Shown: positions 55,375 through 64,000 of the stretch, in pieces | How the letters are laid out: every line of letters starts with the position of its first letter | Numbering within the stretch: position 1 is the first letter of the stretch | Assembly: GCA_009823505.1 (NCBI GenBank) | Contig: VZQC01001015.1 | Location: 350,307-414,306 of the forward strand | DNA from: Rhizomys pruinosus | Taxonomy: Eukaryota; Chordata; Mammalia; Rodentia; Spalacidae | Reading direction: 5' to 3' | DNA: 64,000 nucleotides | Translations under genes and position numbers: made by a program | Notes under the pieces: generated by a model | What the model was told of the DNA's origin: nothing | Databases searched by the model: none | The model's input: the letters and a program-made list of their open reading frames with translations, nothing else

Positions 55375-56254
55375 TCTGGGAAATAGTATTTTAAGGTTAA
55401 TTGTTATATTGATGGCCCATTTATGAACTTTCCCCTGTTCTTAGCTCAGCACTTCAAACACGTTCCATCCACACTCAGGTAAAAAGGCAGGAAGAGAATA
55501 GTGTGTGCATCGCTGGAGAGCTGGAGTGCCTTCAGGGAACAACAGAAGTCAGAATGTGTATGTAGAGCCCAGGCCAGTAAGCACACTGTCACCTGCCACT
55601 GCAGTGTGGTCCACCAAAGGTAGCCAGCCTTGTGCCCACCCCAGTGCTACTTTGAGTCCGTAGTACAGTATTACTCTAGCACCTTTGAGGCCGTGGGATG
55701 CATCCTTAACACCATCATAAAAATAGATTTTAAGAACTCGGTAAAATATTCATATAATACACATATCAACATAATAGCTTAACTTAATTCTGGAAGAAGG
55801 TTCTAGATGAAATATTTTCTTGGCACAATTTTTGCTTTTTTTTGAGAACCAGTAGCAAAGTGGTCCCTCTTGCTGCCTTCCTTAAAGTCTTCCACAACTC
55901 TTAATTTCCACCAAGTCTCCACTGGTTGTGCAGGTAAGGATGGCTGGCAGGTACTTTATTGAGAAGGAATAAATAGAAGCCAGTACCCGGAGTCACTCTT
56001 GTTTCTTCTGTGCTGTACTGTGGATCACTGATCACCTGAGTCTAAAGGATGTCGAACATTCAAGTGCCTATTTGCCCAGAGAGTCGCAGCAAGCAGAGTC
56101 ATCTTTACCTACAGAAAGTAAAGCTTAGGCACAGATTAAAAGGAGGAAATGTGGAAACGGGGCCTGTAATTACTTGTAAGCATGTGTTACCAGTTACGCT
56201 TGCCAACATGGGCTTTGTGGCTCACAAGGAATGCCACACTTTTACTCTTTTTCA

Positions 56255-56258
<4 letters not shown>
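55375..56258. other. Unique-looking spacer
   Basis: No recognised repeat or gene in about 880 bp. Confidence 0.4.

Positions 56259-56297
<39 letters not shown>
56259..56297. repeat. (CA)n microsatellite
   Basis: About 19 CA units. Confidence 0.97.
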
Positions 56298-56302
<5 letters not shown>

Positions 56303-57446
56303 TTCTGCGTTTTGGTGCATAAAAACACCAATGCCACTTATTGTTTAAAATGGATAAAACCATATGCATATTAAATTTTTTTCAGAGAGGGTGGCTGACT
56401 CGATAAAGCGAACATATTTAAAAGCTCACCTAAATTATGCCTCAGGATAAAAATACCTGTTTATGCAGCAGGAAGTGTTCATTTTGATCCGAGAGAACGT
56501 TTAAAGATACAAACAGGCCATGGACAAAACTCCGGAGAAAGCAGTAACATTGTCTTTCCTTTGAGAATTTTGCCCTATATCTCGGAAGTGAAGCCAGAGG
56601 TATTGTTGTGGGATGTCTAGTTTACCTTAAAACTTCTGTGTCCCCAAATAACAGCAGAACCCTTAACTACACGTTAATTTTGGCTTCTGCCTTTTTATTT
56701 ATTTAATTTTTCCCCCCTTTCCCTAGCTCCACCCTAGCTAGCTCTTGAAAGGCCTTCTGTTCTGTCAGCCATAATGACATCTGCTGGCCGACACAGGAAG
56801 TCATAAATCTGTAGGTTCCCTCCCAACCAAACCTTGTTAACGTTGCCATTTATCACAGGGGCTGGGTGCCATCTCTGGAGGGCCTGCTGCAGAGCCCATT
56901 TTCTCCCATCGCCCTTTCCCAAGAGAGCAACCATTTGCAAAGCAGCCACTCTTTCATCTCGCGTTCGCAGACCTGCACGTCAGGCAGATGCAAACCCCAT
57001 AGTCAAGGCGCAAGTCTTGGAACGAAGCCATGAAGGCCAGGCAACAATAGGCCTGGCCTGATGTGTGGGGACTGAAGCGAGGCCGTTCTGCCTAAGCTCT
57101 GTCCTTCCTGGCTGCTCCTGAGACAGGAGGACTCAGACACTCCACCGACTCTGCTTTAGTACAGCTCTTACTCAGAGACAGGAAAGTACCGGGAGTTGAA
57201 AGAGGGTTGTTTGATGTCAGTTACTTCGGTTCTGGACTAAAGCTGGGCTAATGCTACTTGCATCGTGTTTCTTAGTTCGTTGTGTCCTCATCAGCATTGA
57301 TGCAAAATCTTCACCTGTGCAGGCTAGAGCTCTGCTTTCATTAGTCAATGCAGGGTCCCTAGTTCAGCCAGCAACCCCTGACAGTTTGTAAGAAATGCAG
57401 CCATTCAGACCAGCTCCAGCCCTACTTCATCCAAAGTCGCATAACC
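56298..57446. other. Repeat-poor block
   Basis: No SINE, LTR or RNA gene recognised in 1.15 kb; no coding motif. Confidence 0.4.
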
Positions 57447-57526
57447 TTATATTTATATTATATTACATTAATTGTTATGTTATATTGTATTATATTATAT
57501 TACATTATATTGTATTATATTTATTA
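57447..57526. repeat. (TATTA)n AT-rich array
   Basis: Irregular TATTA/TATAT units, about 80 bp of almost pure A/T. Confidence 0.9.
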
Positions 57527-57527
57527 T

Positions 57528-57755
57528 GCCATACTGGGATTGAACTCAGGTTCTCTCCCACACTAGGCAAATGATTACCATTGAGCTGTATTTCTAGCCC
57601 TATCTAAACATTTTATTTTAAGACAAAGTCTCACTGAGTTGCTTGGGCTGGACTTGAACTCACTATGTGTCCCAGATGGGCTTTGAACTTTCAATCCCTG
57701 TACCTCAACTTTCCAAGTAGCTTGGATTAAAAACCTGAGCCACCAGGCCTGGCTC
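57528..57755 (-). mobile_element. B1-ID dimeric SINE
   Basis: A reverse ID part (ATACTGGGATTGAACTCAGG ... CCATTGAGCTGTATTTCTAGCCC) then a reverse old-B1 part (TTTAAGACAAAGTCTCACTGAG ... GAGCCACCAGGCCTGG). Confidence 0.82.
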
Positions 57756-58295
57756 CGAAAACACACTCAGCCCAGCCCAGCGGGCTGGAAGTCTGCACTG
57801 GCATCCTCCCCCTCCCTCACCTTCCTGGCAGGGGCACAGGTCGCTGTCTTTGCTGAGGCTTTGCATGTGTTACAGATGTTGAGCACTAGCTCTGGCCCTG
57901 ACCCACTAGATACAAGCAGCACCTACTGTGATATATGACACCGAAAAGTCTCCAGATATCCTCAAGAATGTCACTGGGGCAAAACCACCCACCTACCTCC
58001 CACCCCTGCCCAGCTTCAGCATCCCCTAGGATCCACAGAGAAATCCATATTTTCCAAACACAACCCAGATCCACAAAACTAGGATATCCAGAGTTGATGC
58101 CCAGGACTGTGTCTAATGCTCCAGGAGATTAAAAGGCACCGAAACCTCAGGCTACAGAGTGTCGACAGGGAAAATCGGTGCATGGTTTGACCAAAGTCAC
58201 TGGAGCCTCAACATTACCACCAGATAGTCACGTGCAAAGTTAACAGCCCATGTGATAGGAGGATTTGAATCCAAGCTTCTGCTTATGTTCTGTGT
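57756..58295. other. Unique-looking spacer
   Basis: No recognised repeat or gene in 540 bp. Confidence 0.4.
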
Positions 58296-58518
58296 TTGAT
58301 TATTTTAGACAGGATCTCATGGAGCCCAGTCTGGCCTTGAACTCTACATATAGCTGAAAATGGCCTTGAACTTCTGATTTCCTGAGTCCAACTCCTGAGT
58401 GCTGGGATTGCAGCACTGCAATCCACCACACCTGGTTTATATGGTGCAGGGAATCAAAGCCAGGGTCTATTGAATGCTAGGAGAGTGTTCTACAACAGAG
58501 TCACATCCCCAGTCCCAT
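58296..58518 (-). mobile_element. ID-B1 dimeric SINE (opposite part order)
   Basis: On the minus strand the ID-like head (from 58518) comes first and the B1-like part follows. In the copies at 20838, 27825 and 57528 the B1 part comes first. The B1-like part also has a partial repeat of GGCCTTGAACT. Confidence 0.72.
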
Positions 58519-60042
58519 GAATTCAGGCTTCTGCGTCTGCTGTCTCATAAGCTTTCTATGACTGAGTTTCCTCCCATGTAAAAATGGAGACCCCAGAAGT
58601 GTATTTTTGAGACAGGCAGAGAAGAAGCCACTCAAATCCAAGAACAAAAAGACTTATAAGCAAGAATGAAATATTTTACTATAAATAACAGTCCTGAACA
58701 AGCGTGTAGCCAGCAAAGGTGTGGCTGAATTTTGGGCCACGCTGGTGTATTGTGCGGGTGCTTGCTCAAGAACCACCGTGTGCCTGGCATAAGGCTGACA
58801 AGTGAGGCTGCTGCCAGCTTCCTGAGTGCCACAGGCTAGGGGATTCTGTTTCAGGCAGTGTTATTTCTTTAATACCAGTGGGACTGCCTCAGGCCAGTGT
58901 CCATGGGCCTTGAGGCTTCGAGGTATAAGCCAGGAGGAACCCCAGTCTCATATATATATAGCTGGCCAACTGGTGGATGAGTACTCTAGATGAACACAGT
59001 CAAGGCTCCACTGGGAGAGTGTGTCCTGCATGGTCTCTGTCTTCCCTAGCTGTTCTCAGTGACCCTGATGTCTGTCTCACTTGCACCTGCCCGTCTTCTT
59101 CCTTCTTTACTTATCCACTCACTGGCTGTACCTTTCGATCATCTCCCGAGCCAATTACTCACAAGGAAGTCTCTTTAGCTCAAGGCCCCCAAACCTTGCT
59201 CTTGTATCAAGAGCAAGATACAAGCCTTCTAGAAAGAGGGTTTACAGCAACATTCCCAAACAGTCCACTTATTTTAAACCTGTGGGTTGCTTAGGTTATT
59301 GGATGGCCCACCAATGGTTAACGAAAAAAGACAAGCTGTATTGTTGGACGAAAACAGCATTCAGAACAAGTCACTTTGACATAATCCCAGCAGGCGGTGG
59401 GGGGGGGGGGGAAGCTCATGAAATTTTAAGGACAATGGGACGCTTAATGCCCTAATCATAATAGATAAGACATGTGCTGGATTAGACAGAAAGGTGTTCT
59501 CAGAGAGAATTATATCATTCTCTATTTGCTTCTGAAAGTTGAGGGGCACCGTGGGCACACAGTTCTAATGAGTCCAGGAAGCAGAGCTTGAAGCATGGTT
59601 GACGTGCCATAAAATATACCTGAGCCCGGGACTTAAAGGCTGCCCGTCATAGGGTTCCTGAGCTGAGCCGGTCCTTACAATCACTTAATGTCTCCCTGTG
59701 GTTAATGAACTCGAGCAATGAAGTACGAAGCCAGTCTTGGTCTGGATTCTTCAGCAACAGCAGCAAAACACTGTCACCTGCTCTAAGTCACTGGCTCCCA
59801 GATAGAAATGTGACATTTTATGTCACAGCTCTGTGCACCCAGCCTGCCCACTCAGCAATCATCCTGTTTAAAACATACATAATGCTTAATTGCAGTTGCA
59901 AAAAAAAAAAAAAATCCCCAATACCTAGCAAATCACAATCAGTTTTGGAAAAAAAGAGACCCTAAGAACTTAGGAGGTTTTATTCATGAAACAAGCTTAG
60001 CAATGCCCATGTGTCCACGGATTTTATTATCTACCTTTTCTA
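58519..60042. other. Unique-looking block
   Basis: No recognised repeat in 1.5 kb apart from a 13-G run at 59399-59411 and a poly(A) run near 59900. Frames at 58977-59455 have no recognised domain. Confidence 0.4.
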
Positions 60043-60468
60043 TTCTTATTTATTTTTATTTTTATCATACTAAAAATTGATCCCAGGACCTGTGTGGTAG
60101 GCAAGGGTTCTACCATGGTAGCCCCAGCCTTTTGGGGGTGGGAGGAGGGAGTTGTTTGTTTGCTTCATTGATTTTTCTGTTCTGTTTTGTTTTTTTTCGA
60201 GACAGGGTCTCCCTGTATCCCCAGCTGTCCTGGAACTCCCTCTGTAGAGGAACTCTACAGAGATCCACCTGCCTCTGCCTCCCGAGTGCTAGGATTAAAG
60301 TCATGCGCCACCACGTCCCGGCGCTTCATTGATTTTTGAGAAAGAGGCTTGAGTTAGTTACCCAGGCTCATCTTGCACTTGCTCTGTAGCTCAGACAGGC
60401 TTTGAACTTACGATGATCCAGACTCCTGAATAGCTGGATTATAGACCTATGACACCCGGTACAGCAAT
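60043..60468 (-). mobile_element. B1-ID dimeric SINE split by a B1
   Basis: The reverse ID part is at 60060-60128 (TACTAAAAATTGATCCCAGG) and the reverse old-B1 part at 60338-60468. A younger B1 separates them. Confidence 0.78.
60177..60322 (-). mobile_element. B1 SINE inserted in a B1-ID dimer
   Basis: Reverse B1 (CGAGACAGGGTCTCCCTGTATCCC ... CGCCACCACGTCCCGGC). Perfect 15-bp TSDs GCTTCATTGATTTTT lie at 60162-60176 and 60323-60337. Confidence 0.97.
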
Positions 60469-61005
60469 ATTTATTTGAGTAAACCATCTTTAATGGAGTA
60501 GGTGTTTTCAGGATGCACATGAATGAATTAGCATTTGTGGGAAGCTACAAGAGTGAAACGGGAAGTTGTAGTTCTGACAGTGCTGCTCTGTGATGGAGCA
60601 GACCCGCCTCCTTGCAGCAGCTCTGCTTCCCTCTCCCTGACTGGCTCTCTACCCCTTAGGACAGTCTTTTCTATTCTGAAGCCCCAAGTCCCTTCCTGGT
60701 TTCAGCCCTGGTTGGCTGCTTCCAGACCTCATGGAGCTGTTACCTCCACATAGGTCTTCCATCCCCTTAACCCTGGTGTGGTCCACACTGAGGGCCTATT
60801 CCCTAACCTATCCCCTCGCCCTTGGGGTCCCCTTTGTCTGACTCTTCCTGGCAGTATGATATTCTACCAAGTGCCACATGACAGTAGAAAATAACCAGAG
60901 ATTGCCACTTTGATGTTTTTGTAAAATAGTACTGGATGAGGGAAACCTTGAGTGAGTTAAAGAAATGAGTTCTAGCCTCAAGTTCAAAGTCATATGGTCT
61001 GCTGG
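60469..61005. other. Unique-looking spacer
   Basis: No recognised repeat or gene in 540 bp. Confidence 0.4.
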
Positions 61006-61191
61006 TCTCAAACCCAGCCACACACTCGAATCACCTGGGAGCTTTAAAAACTACTGGTGGCGCATGCCTTTAATCCTAGCACTTGGGAGGCAGAGGTAGG
61101 TGGATCTCTGTGAGTTCAAAGCCAGCCTGGTCTTCAGAGTGAGTTCTAGGACAGCAGGAGCTACAGAGAGACCCTGTCTCAAAAAGACCAG

Positions 61192-61222
<31 letters not shown>

Positions 61223-61330
61223 CAAAGCACTACTGGAGGCTGGGTTCCACTCCCACAGGCTGATGCAGGGCTCCAAGTACCTGATGATTTTTTAAATTAT
61301 CGGTTGACTATAAGATGCAGGAAAGTTCTG
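61006..61330 (+). mobile_element. hAT-Charlie MITE split by a B1
   Basis: The left piece GGTCTCAAACCCAGCCACACACTCGAATCACCTGGGAGC and the right piece GGAGGCTGGGTTCCACTCCC have the MER5/MER20-type layout. The right end is hard to place. Confidence 0.58.
61058..61228 (+). mobile_element. B1 SINE with (AAAAC)n tail
   Basis: B1 from TGGCGCATGCCTTTAATCC to GACCCTGTCTCAAAAAG, then an AAAAC pentanucleotide tail. Flanked by ACTACTGG at 61050-61057 and 61229-61236. Confidence 0.93.
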
Positions 61331-61383
61331 GAAGCACTGTGTCTTTGTTCTCAAAGTACAATGCACATAGAAATGTACAAATA

Positions 61384-61627
61384 GGGCTGGAGAGATGGCC
61401 TAGCGGTTAAGAGCACCGACCGCTCTTACAGAGGACCCGGGTTCGATCCCCAGCACCCGCATGGCGGCCAAGAACCGTCTGAAACTCCAATTCAAGGAGA
61501 ACTCCAGTTCCAGGGGAATCCGACACCCTCTTCTGACCTCCACGGCATTGCACGACACGGGTGCACAAACCTGCATGCAGACAGTACATTGATACACATA
61601 CAGAAATAAATAAAAATTAAAAAAAAA
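61384..61627 (+). mobile_element. B2 SINE, young-looking, duplicated-core subfamily
   Basis: Near-consensus B2 with intact GGTTCGATCCCC and the full internal duplication (AACTCCAATTCAAGGAG then AACTCCAGTTCCAGGGG). Perfect 15-bp TSDs AGAAATGTACAAATA lie at 61369-61383 and 61628-61642. Confidence 0.98.
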
Positions 61628-61642
61628 AGAAATGTACAAATA

Positions 61643-62626
61643 TAGTGTGCAGAGTTCCTCTCCTGAGGCTGAACCCACTGAGGTCATTGGTATCCTGATC
61701 AGAATAATGCCACACCCTTCCAGAAGCTTCCTAGGCCTACTCTCTAGCCATGACCTTGATGTCCAAACATGAATTATCCATCGTTGTGGTGTGCTGATAT
61801 TCGTGGACTCGTATCCTACTCCAGGGATCTTTGTTTTAAAAAGATACACAAGACGCTTCCTGGAAGAGGTGGGATTTAAAGGAAGCTTCGAGGGATATGA
61901 TAGCAAGAGAAGAAAGGGAGAAAGAGAGAAAAGTTGGCGAGGGGTGGTGCTATCAACCAGAAAAGCAACAGCAGGTGGAAATAAAATAAATCCAGAGTTA
62001 ATGCAAACCTCGTACAGACCTACCTAAAATGCATTGAGTATGACCTGCCTTGCAAATATACTTAGTGTGCTATTTAATGATAATCTGGTCTTTATTGCTG
62101 GTCATGAGTGCAGGACTATAGATGGGGATCACAGAAGTGATTCAAGCTTTCATTTCAATCACAGGAGACAGACGAGTAAGAATTAAGTGCATGAAGAAGA
62201 AGAATCGAGGTGGAAGAAGAAGAGAGGACAAAGGAGGTGACATCTCTGAGTTTACAGAGAAGAAACAAACAGATTAGGAGGAAGGATTTTGCTGGAGGGA
62301 TCGTGGTGATGGAGTTCCCTGTGCTACAAAGCCTTCTAGATGGCCCCAATGCCTAGCGTCAGAACAGAGCCCTGTGCAAGGCAGTATTTGCTTCTGTGTC
62401 CGTGGGGTAGAGGCCAAGGGTAAGACAGCAAAGAAACGGTAGAAACTGAGACATCCCTTCAGTGTGCTGTGGGTGTGACAGGGAGTTCCCAGCCTCCCAT
62501 CCTGCACCAAGGTGATCTTGCCACCCATCCTTTGGAGGAAACCTAGGATCAGATGTCCTCTGTCCCTTGTACTTGATAAACTCCCCTGATGGACTCCTTA
62601 CAAAGTTCAGCTTTTGTACAGGAAAG
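61643..62626. other. Unique-looking block
   Basis: No recognised repeat, RNA or coding motif in about 980 bp. Confidence 0.4.
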
Positions 62627-62815
62627 GTTCCCAGGCCTTGCTTGGCACCAGATCAGAATCACCTGGGAACTTTGAAATTTTCAGATTTTCTGGCTTCACC
62701 CTGAATCTCATGTAGTAAGTAAGTCTAGGGTGGGGCCTGGGCTTCTTTATCTTAAAAAAAATTCTCTTAATCCTTAGGTGACTGTGATGTTCACCCATGG
62801 TGGGAAGAACTCTTG
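62627..62815 (+). mobile_element. hAT-Charlie MITE, MER5/MER20-like
   Basis: CCAGATCAGAATCACCTGGGAAC, GTCTAGGGTGGGGCCTGGGC and CTTAGGTGACTGTGATGTTC occur in the expected order of this MITE type. Confidence 0.65.
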
Positions 62816-62965
62816 TGGGCGGCAAGGTTGAATCATGCCCACTAGTTCATGTCCTTACACATCCTGAAGTTTGAGCCCTGGATCCCAGGAAGCTGATTCC
62901 CCAGGTTGAAACCCAGCATTAGTGTGAGGCAGGATTCTTGAAAGAAGTTGTTTGCCCTCAGTGCC

Positions 62966-63300
62966 TGGCTTGGTTACTTTTCCTGTGTTTGTGATAAGAA
63001 GAAACTTATGGGAGCAAGGACTTATTTGGGCTGGCGATTTAAGGGACTAGAGGTCATCCTGGTGGGAAATGCTTTGGGAACTCGTAGTGGTGGCACAGCT
63101 TGCTAACATCTTGTAGATGAGGAAGCAGAGGGAGACTGAGAGGAGAAGCCATGGCTGGCTCTCTCTCTCTATGTCTTCCAGCTATATCCCATGTCCAAAC
63201 GTTGCCCCAGCCTCCCAGAACCATACGAGGAGCAACTATGGACAAGTGTCCAGCACATAGAGCTCAGGGGGTAGTACACATTGAAACTATAACATCTTTT
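62966..63300 (-). mobile_element. MaLR-like LTR remnant
   Basis: TTGGTTACTTTTCCTGTGTTTGTGATAAG at the start and a similar middle place it near the family at 50249, but it is strongly diverged. Confidence 0.42.
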
Positions 63301-63552
63301 TCATATTTTTCCATGTCTCCCTCCATCTGAACATAAATATTATTTCTTGTTCTTTCAATATATGTATTTTTAAACTGCACTCCACTTGTTTAAACTATAG
63401 ATAGCTACCATAAACACAAAGTAGTACCTTTCCCTGACAAAGTAAATTCAATGCAATGAACCATTCTATGAAAGTTCAGTTGCATACATTTGTAATACCC
63501 ATAGTTTCTGAGGCTGAATTCTGCAATATCTTGGTTAAGAACGGAAAGTAGT

Positions 63553-63890
63553 GGGCTGGAGAGAGGGTTCAGTGGATAGAGTACTTGCCATACATGCATG
63601 AGGACAGGAGTTCAAATCCTCAGAGCCTTTGTAAATACTGGGTGGGTGTGGTAGTTGCTGGGAGAGAATTCCAGTTCTCAAAAGGCAGCCCCAATAGATG
63701 CCCAGAGCAAGCAGACTGACTAGACTAGCCCACATTGGTGGGCTCTGGGTTCAATAGAGAAGTGTGCGGATAAGGTGAAGAGACATCAAGTGGGCTTCCC
63801 GATGTCATCCTCAGGCCTCTACTTGCATGTGAAGATGCATACACTCACATGTACACCACACATATATACACAAGCAAAATAAAAAGAAGT
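63553..63890 (+). mobile_element. B4-type SINE
   Basis: Head GGGCTGGAGAGAGGGTTCAGTGG, AGTTCAAATCCTCAGAGCC, ACTGGGTGGGTGTGGTAG, GCATACACTCACATG and an AAAATAAAAAG tail. Diverged. Confidence 0.72.
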
Positions 63891-64000
63891 TACCAAATGT
63901 TGGGCCTAAGAAAGATACCAGCACTCAACAGAGACGGCCTTAAAATGAAAGATGGTGGGAAAGGGAATACAGTGTCATCGTGGGATTCAGTATTCTTTAA

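Noticed and set aside
573..63890. tRNA-gene-like A and B boxes at the heads of B2, B3, B4 and ID elements
   Set aside because: These are SINE internal promoters; none folds as a complete tRNA with an anticodon arm and acceptor stem.

Overview
The window is muroid rodent chromosomal DNA. The evidence is its dense set of rodent-specific SINEs: B1 (7SL-derived), B2 and B3 (tRNA-derived head beginning GGGGCTGGAGAGATGG), B4 (tRNA-like head joined to a B1-like tail) and B1/ID dimers. Rodent-type LTRs, fragments of LINE-1 ORF2 and 3' UTR, and very long CA/TG, GA/TC, GATA and GGAA microsatellites support the same reading. Many B2 copies look only lightly diverged and keep readable target-site duplications (TSDs). 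Their 3' halves do not look like the mouse or rat B2 consensus as I know it, so a muroid outside Mus and Rattus is my guess; the species cannot be fixed from here.

I found no protein-coding gene. There is no long open frame with recognisable domains, no CpG island, and no run of exons in either strand. The longest frames are read through repeats (the GGAA and GA arrays give Ser/Leu- or Lys/Glu/Arg-rich frames; CA/TG arrays give Cys-Val or His-Thr frames) or are unrecognised chance-length frames. The window therefore reads as intergenic or deep-intron DNA. The only RNA-gene relic is a 3'-truncated 5S rRNA pseudogene on the minus strand at 34353-34443.

Layout. 0.5-4.7 kb: a chimeric B2-B1 SINE, an LTR split by a B2, and an L1 3' fragment split by another B2. 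5.7-9.6 kb: a GATA array, a solo LTR (7157-7851) inside a B2, and further SINEs. 12-14.3 kb: almost repeat-free. 14.3-17 kb: B4 copies, GGAA/GA arrays and small tandem duplications. 18-28 kb: many SINEs, including a B2 nested in a B2 beside a B1 at the same target word. 28-33 kb: the most SINE-poor block. 34-39 kb: the 5S relic, nested B2-in-B4, LTRs, a 25-bp minisatellite, and nested B1/B2 in a B1/ID dimer. 40-42 kb: SINE-poor, with a cluster of TGATTGACA/TGACAG motifs. 43-48 kb: SINEs, hAT fossils and an LTR with a polyadenylation signal. 48.5-52.9 kb: L1 and several LTRs, one with clean 5-bp TSDs. 54-55.4 kb: a directly duplicated 118-120-bp segment. 57-64 kb: B1/ID dimers, hAT MITEs, B1, B2 and B4.

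Nothing here forms an operon or pathway. The biology is the layering of retrotransposon insertions, which can be ordered from nesting. Alignments were made by eye, family names come from remembered consensus features, and boundaries without a quoted TSD are approximate.
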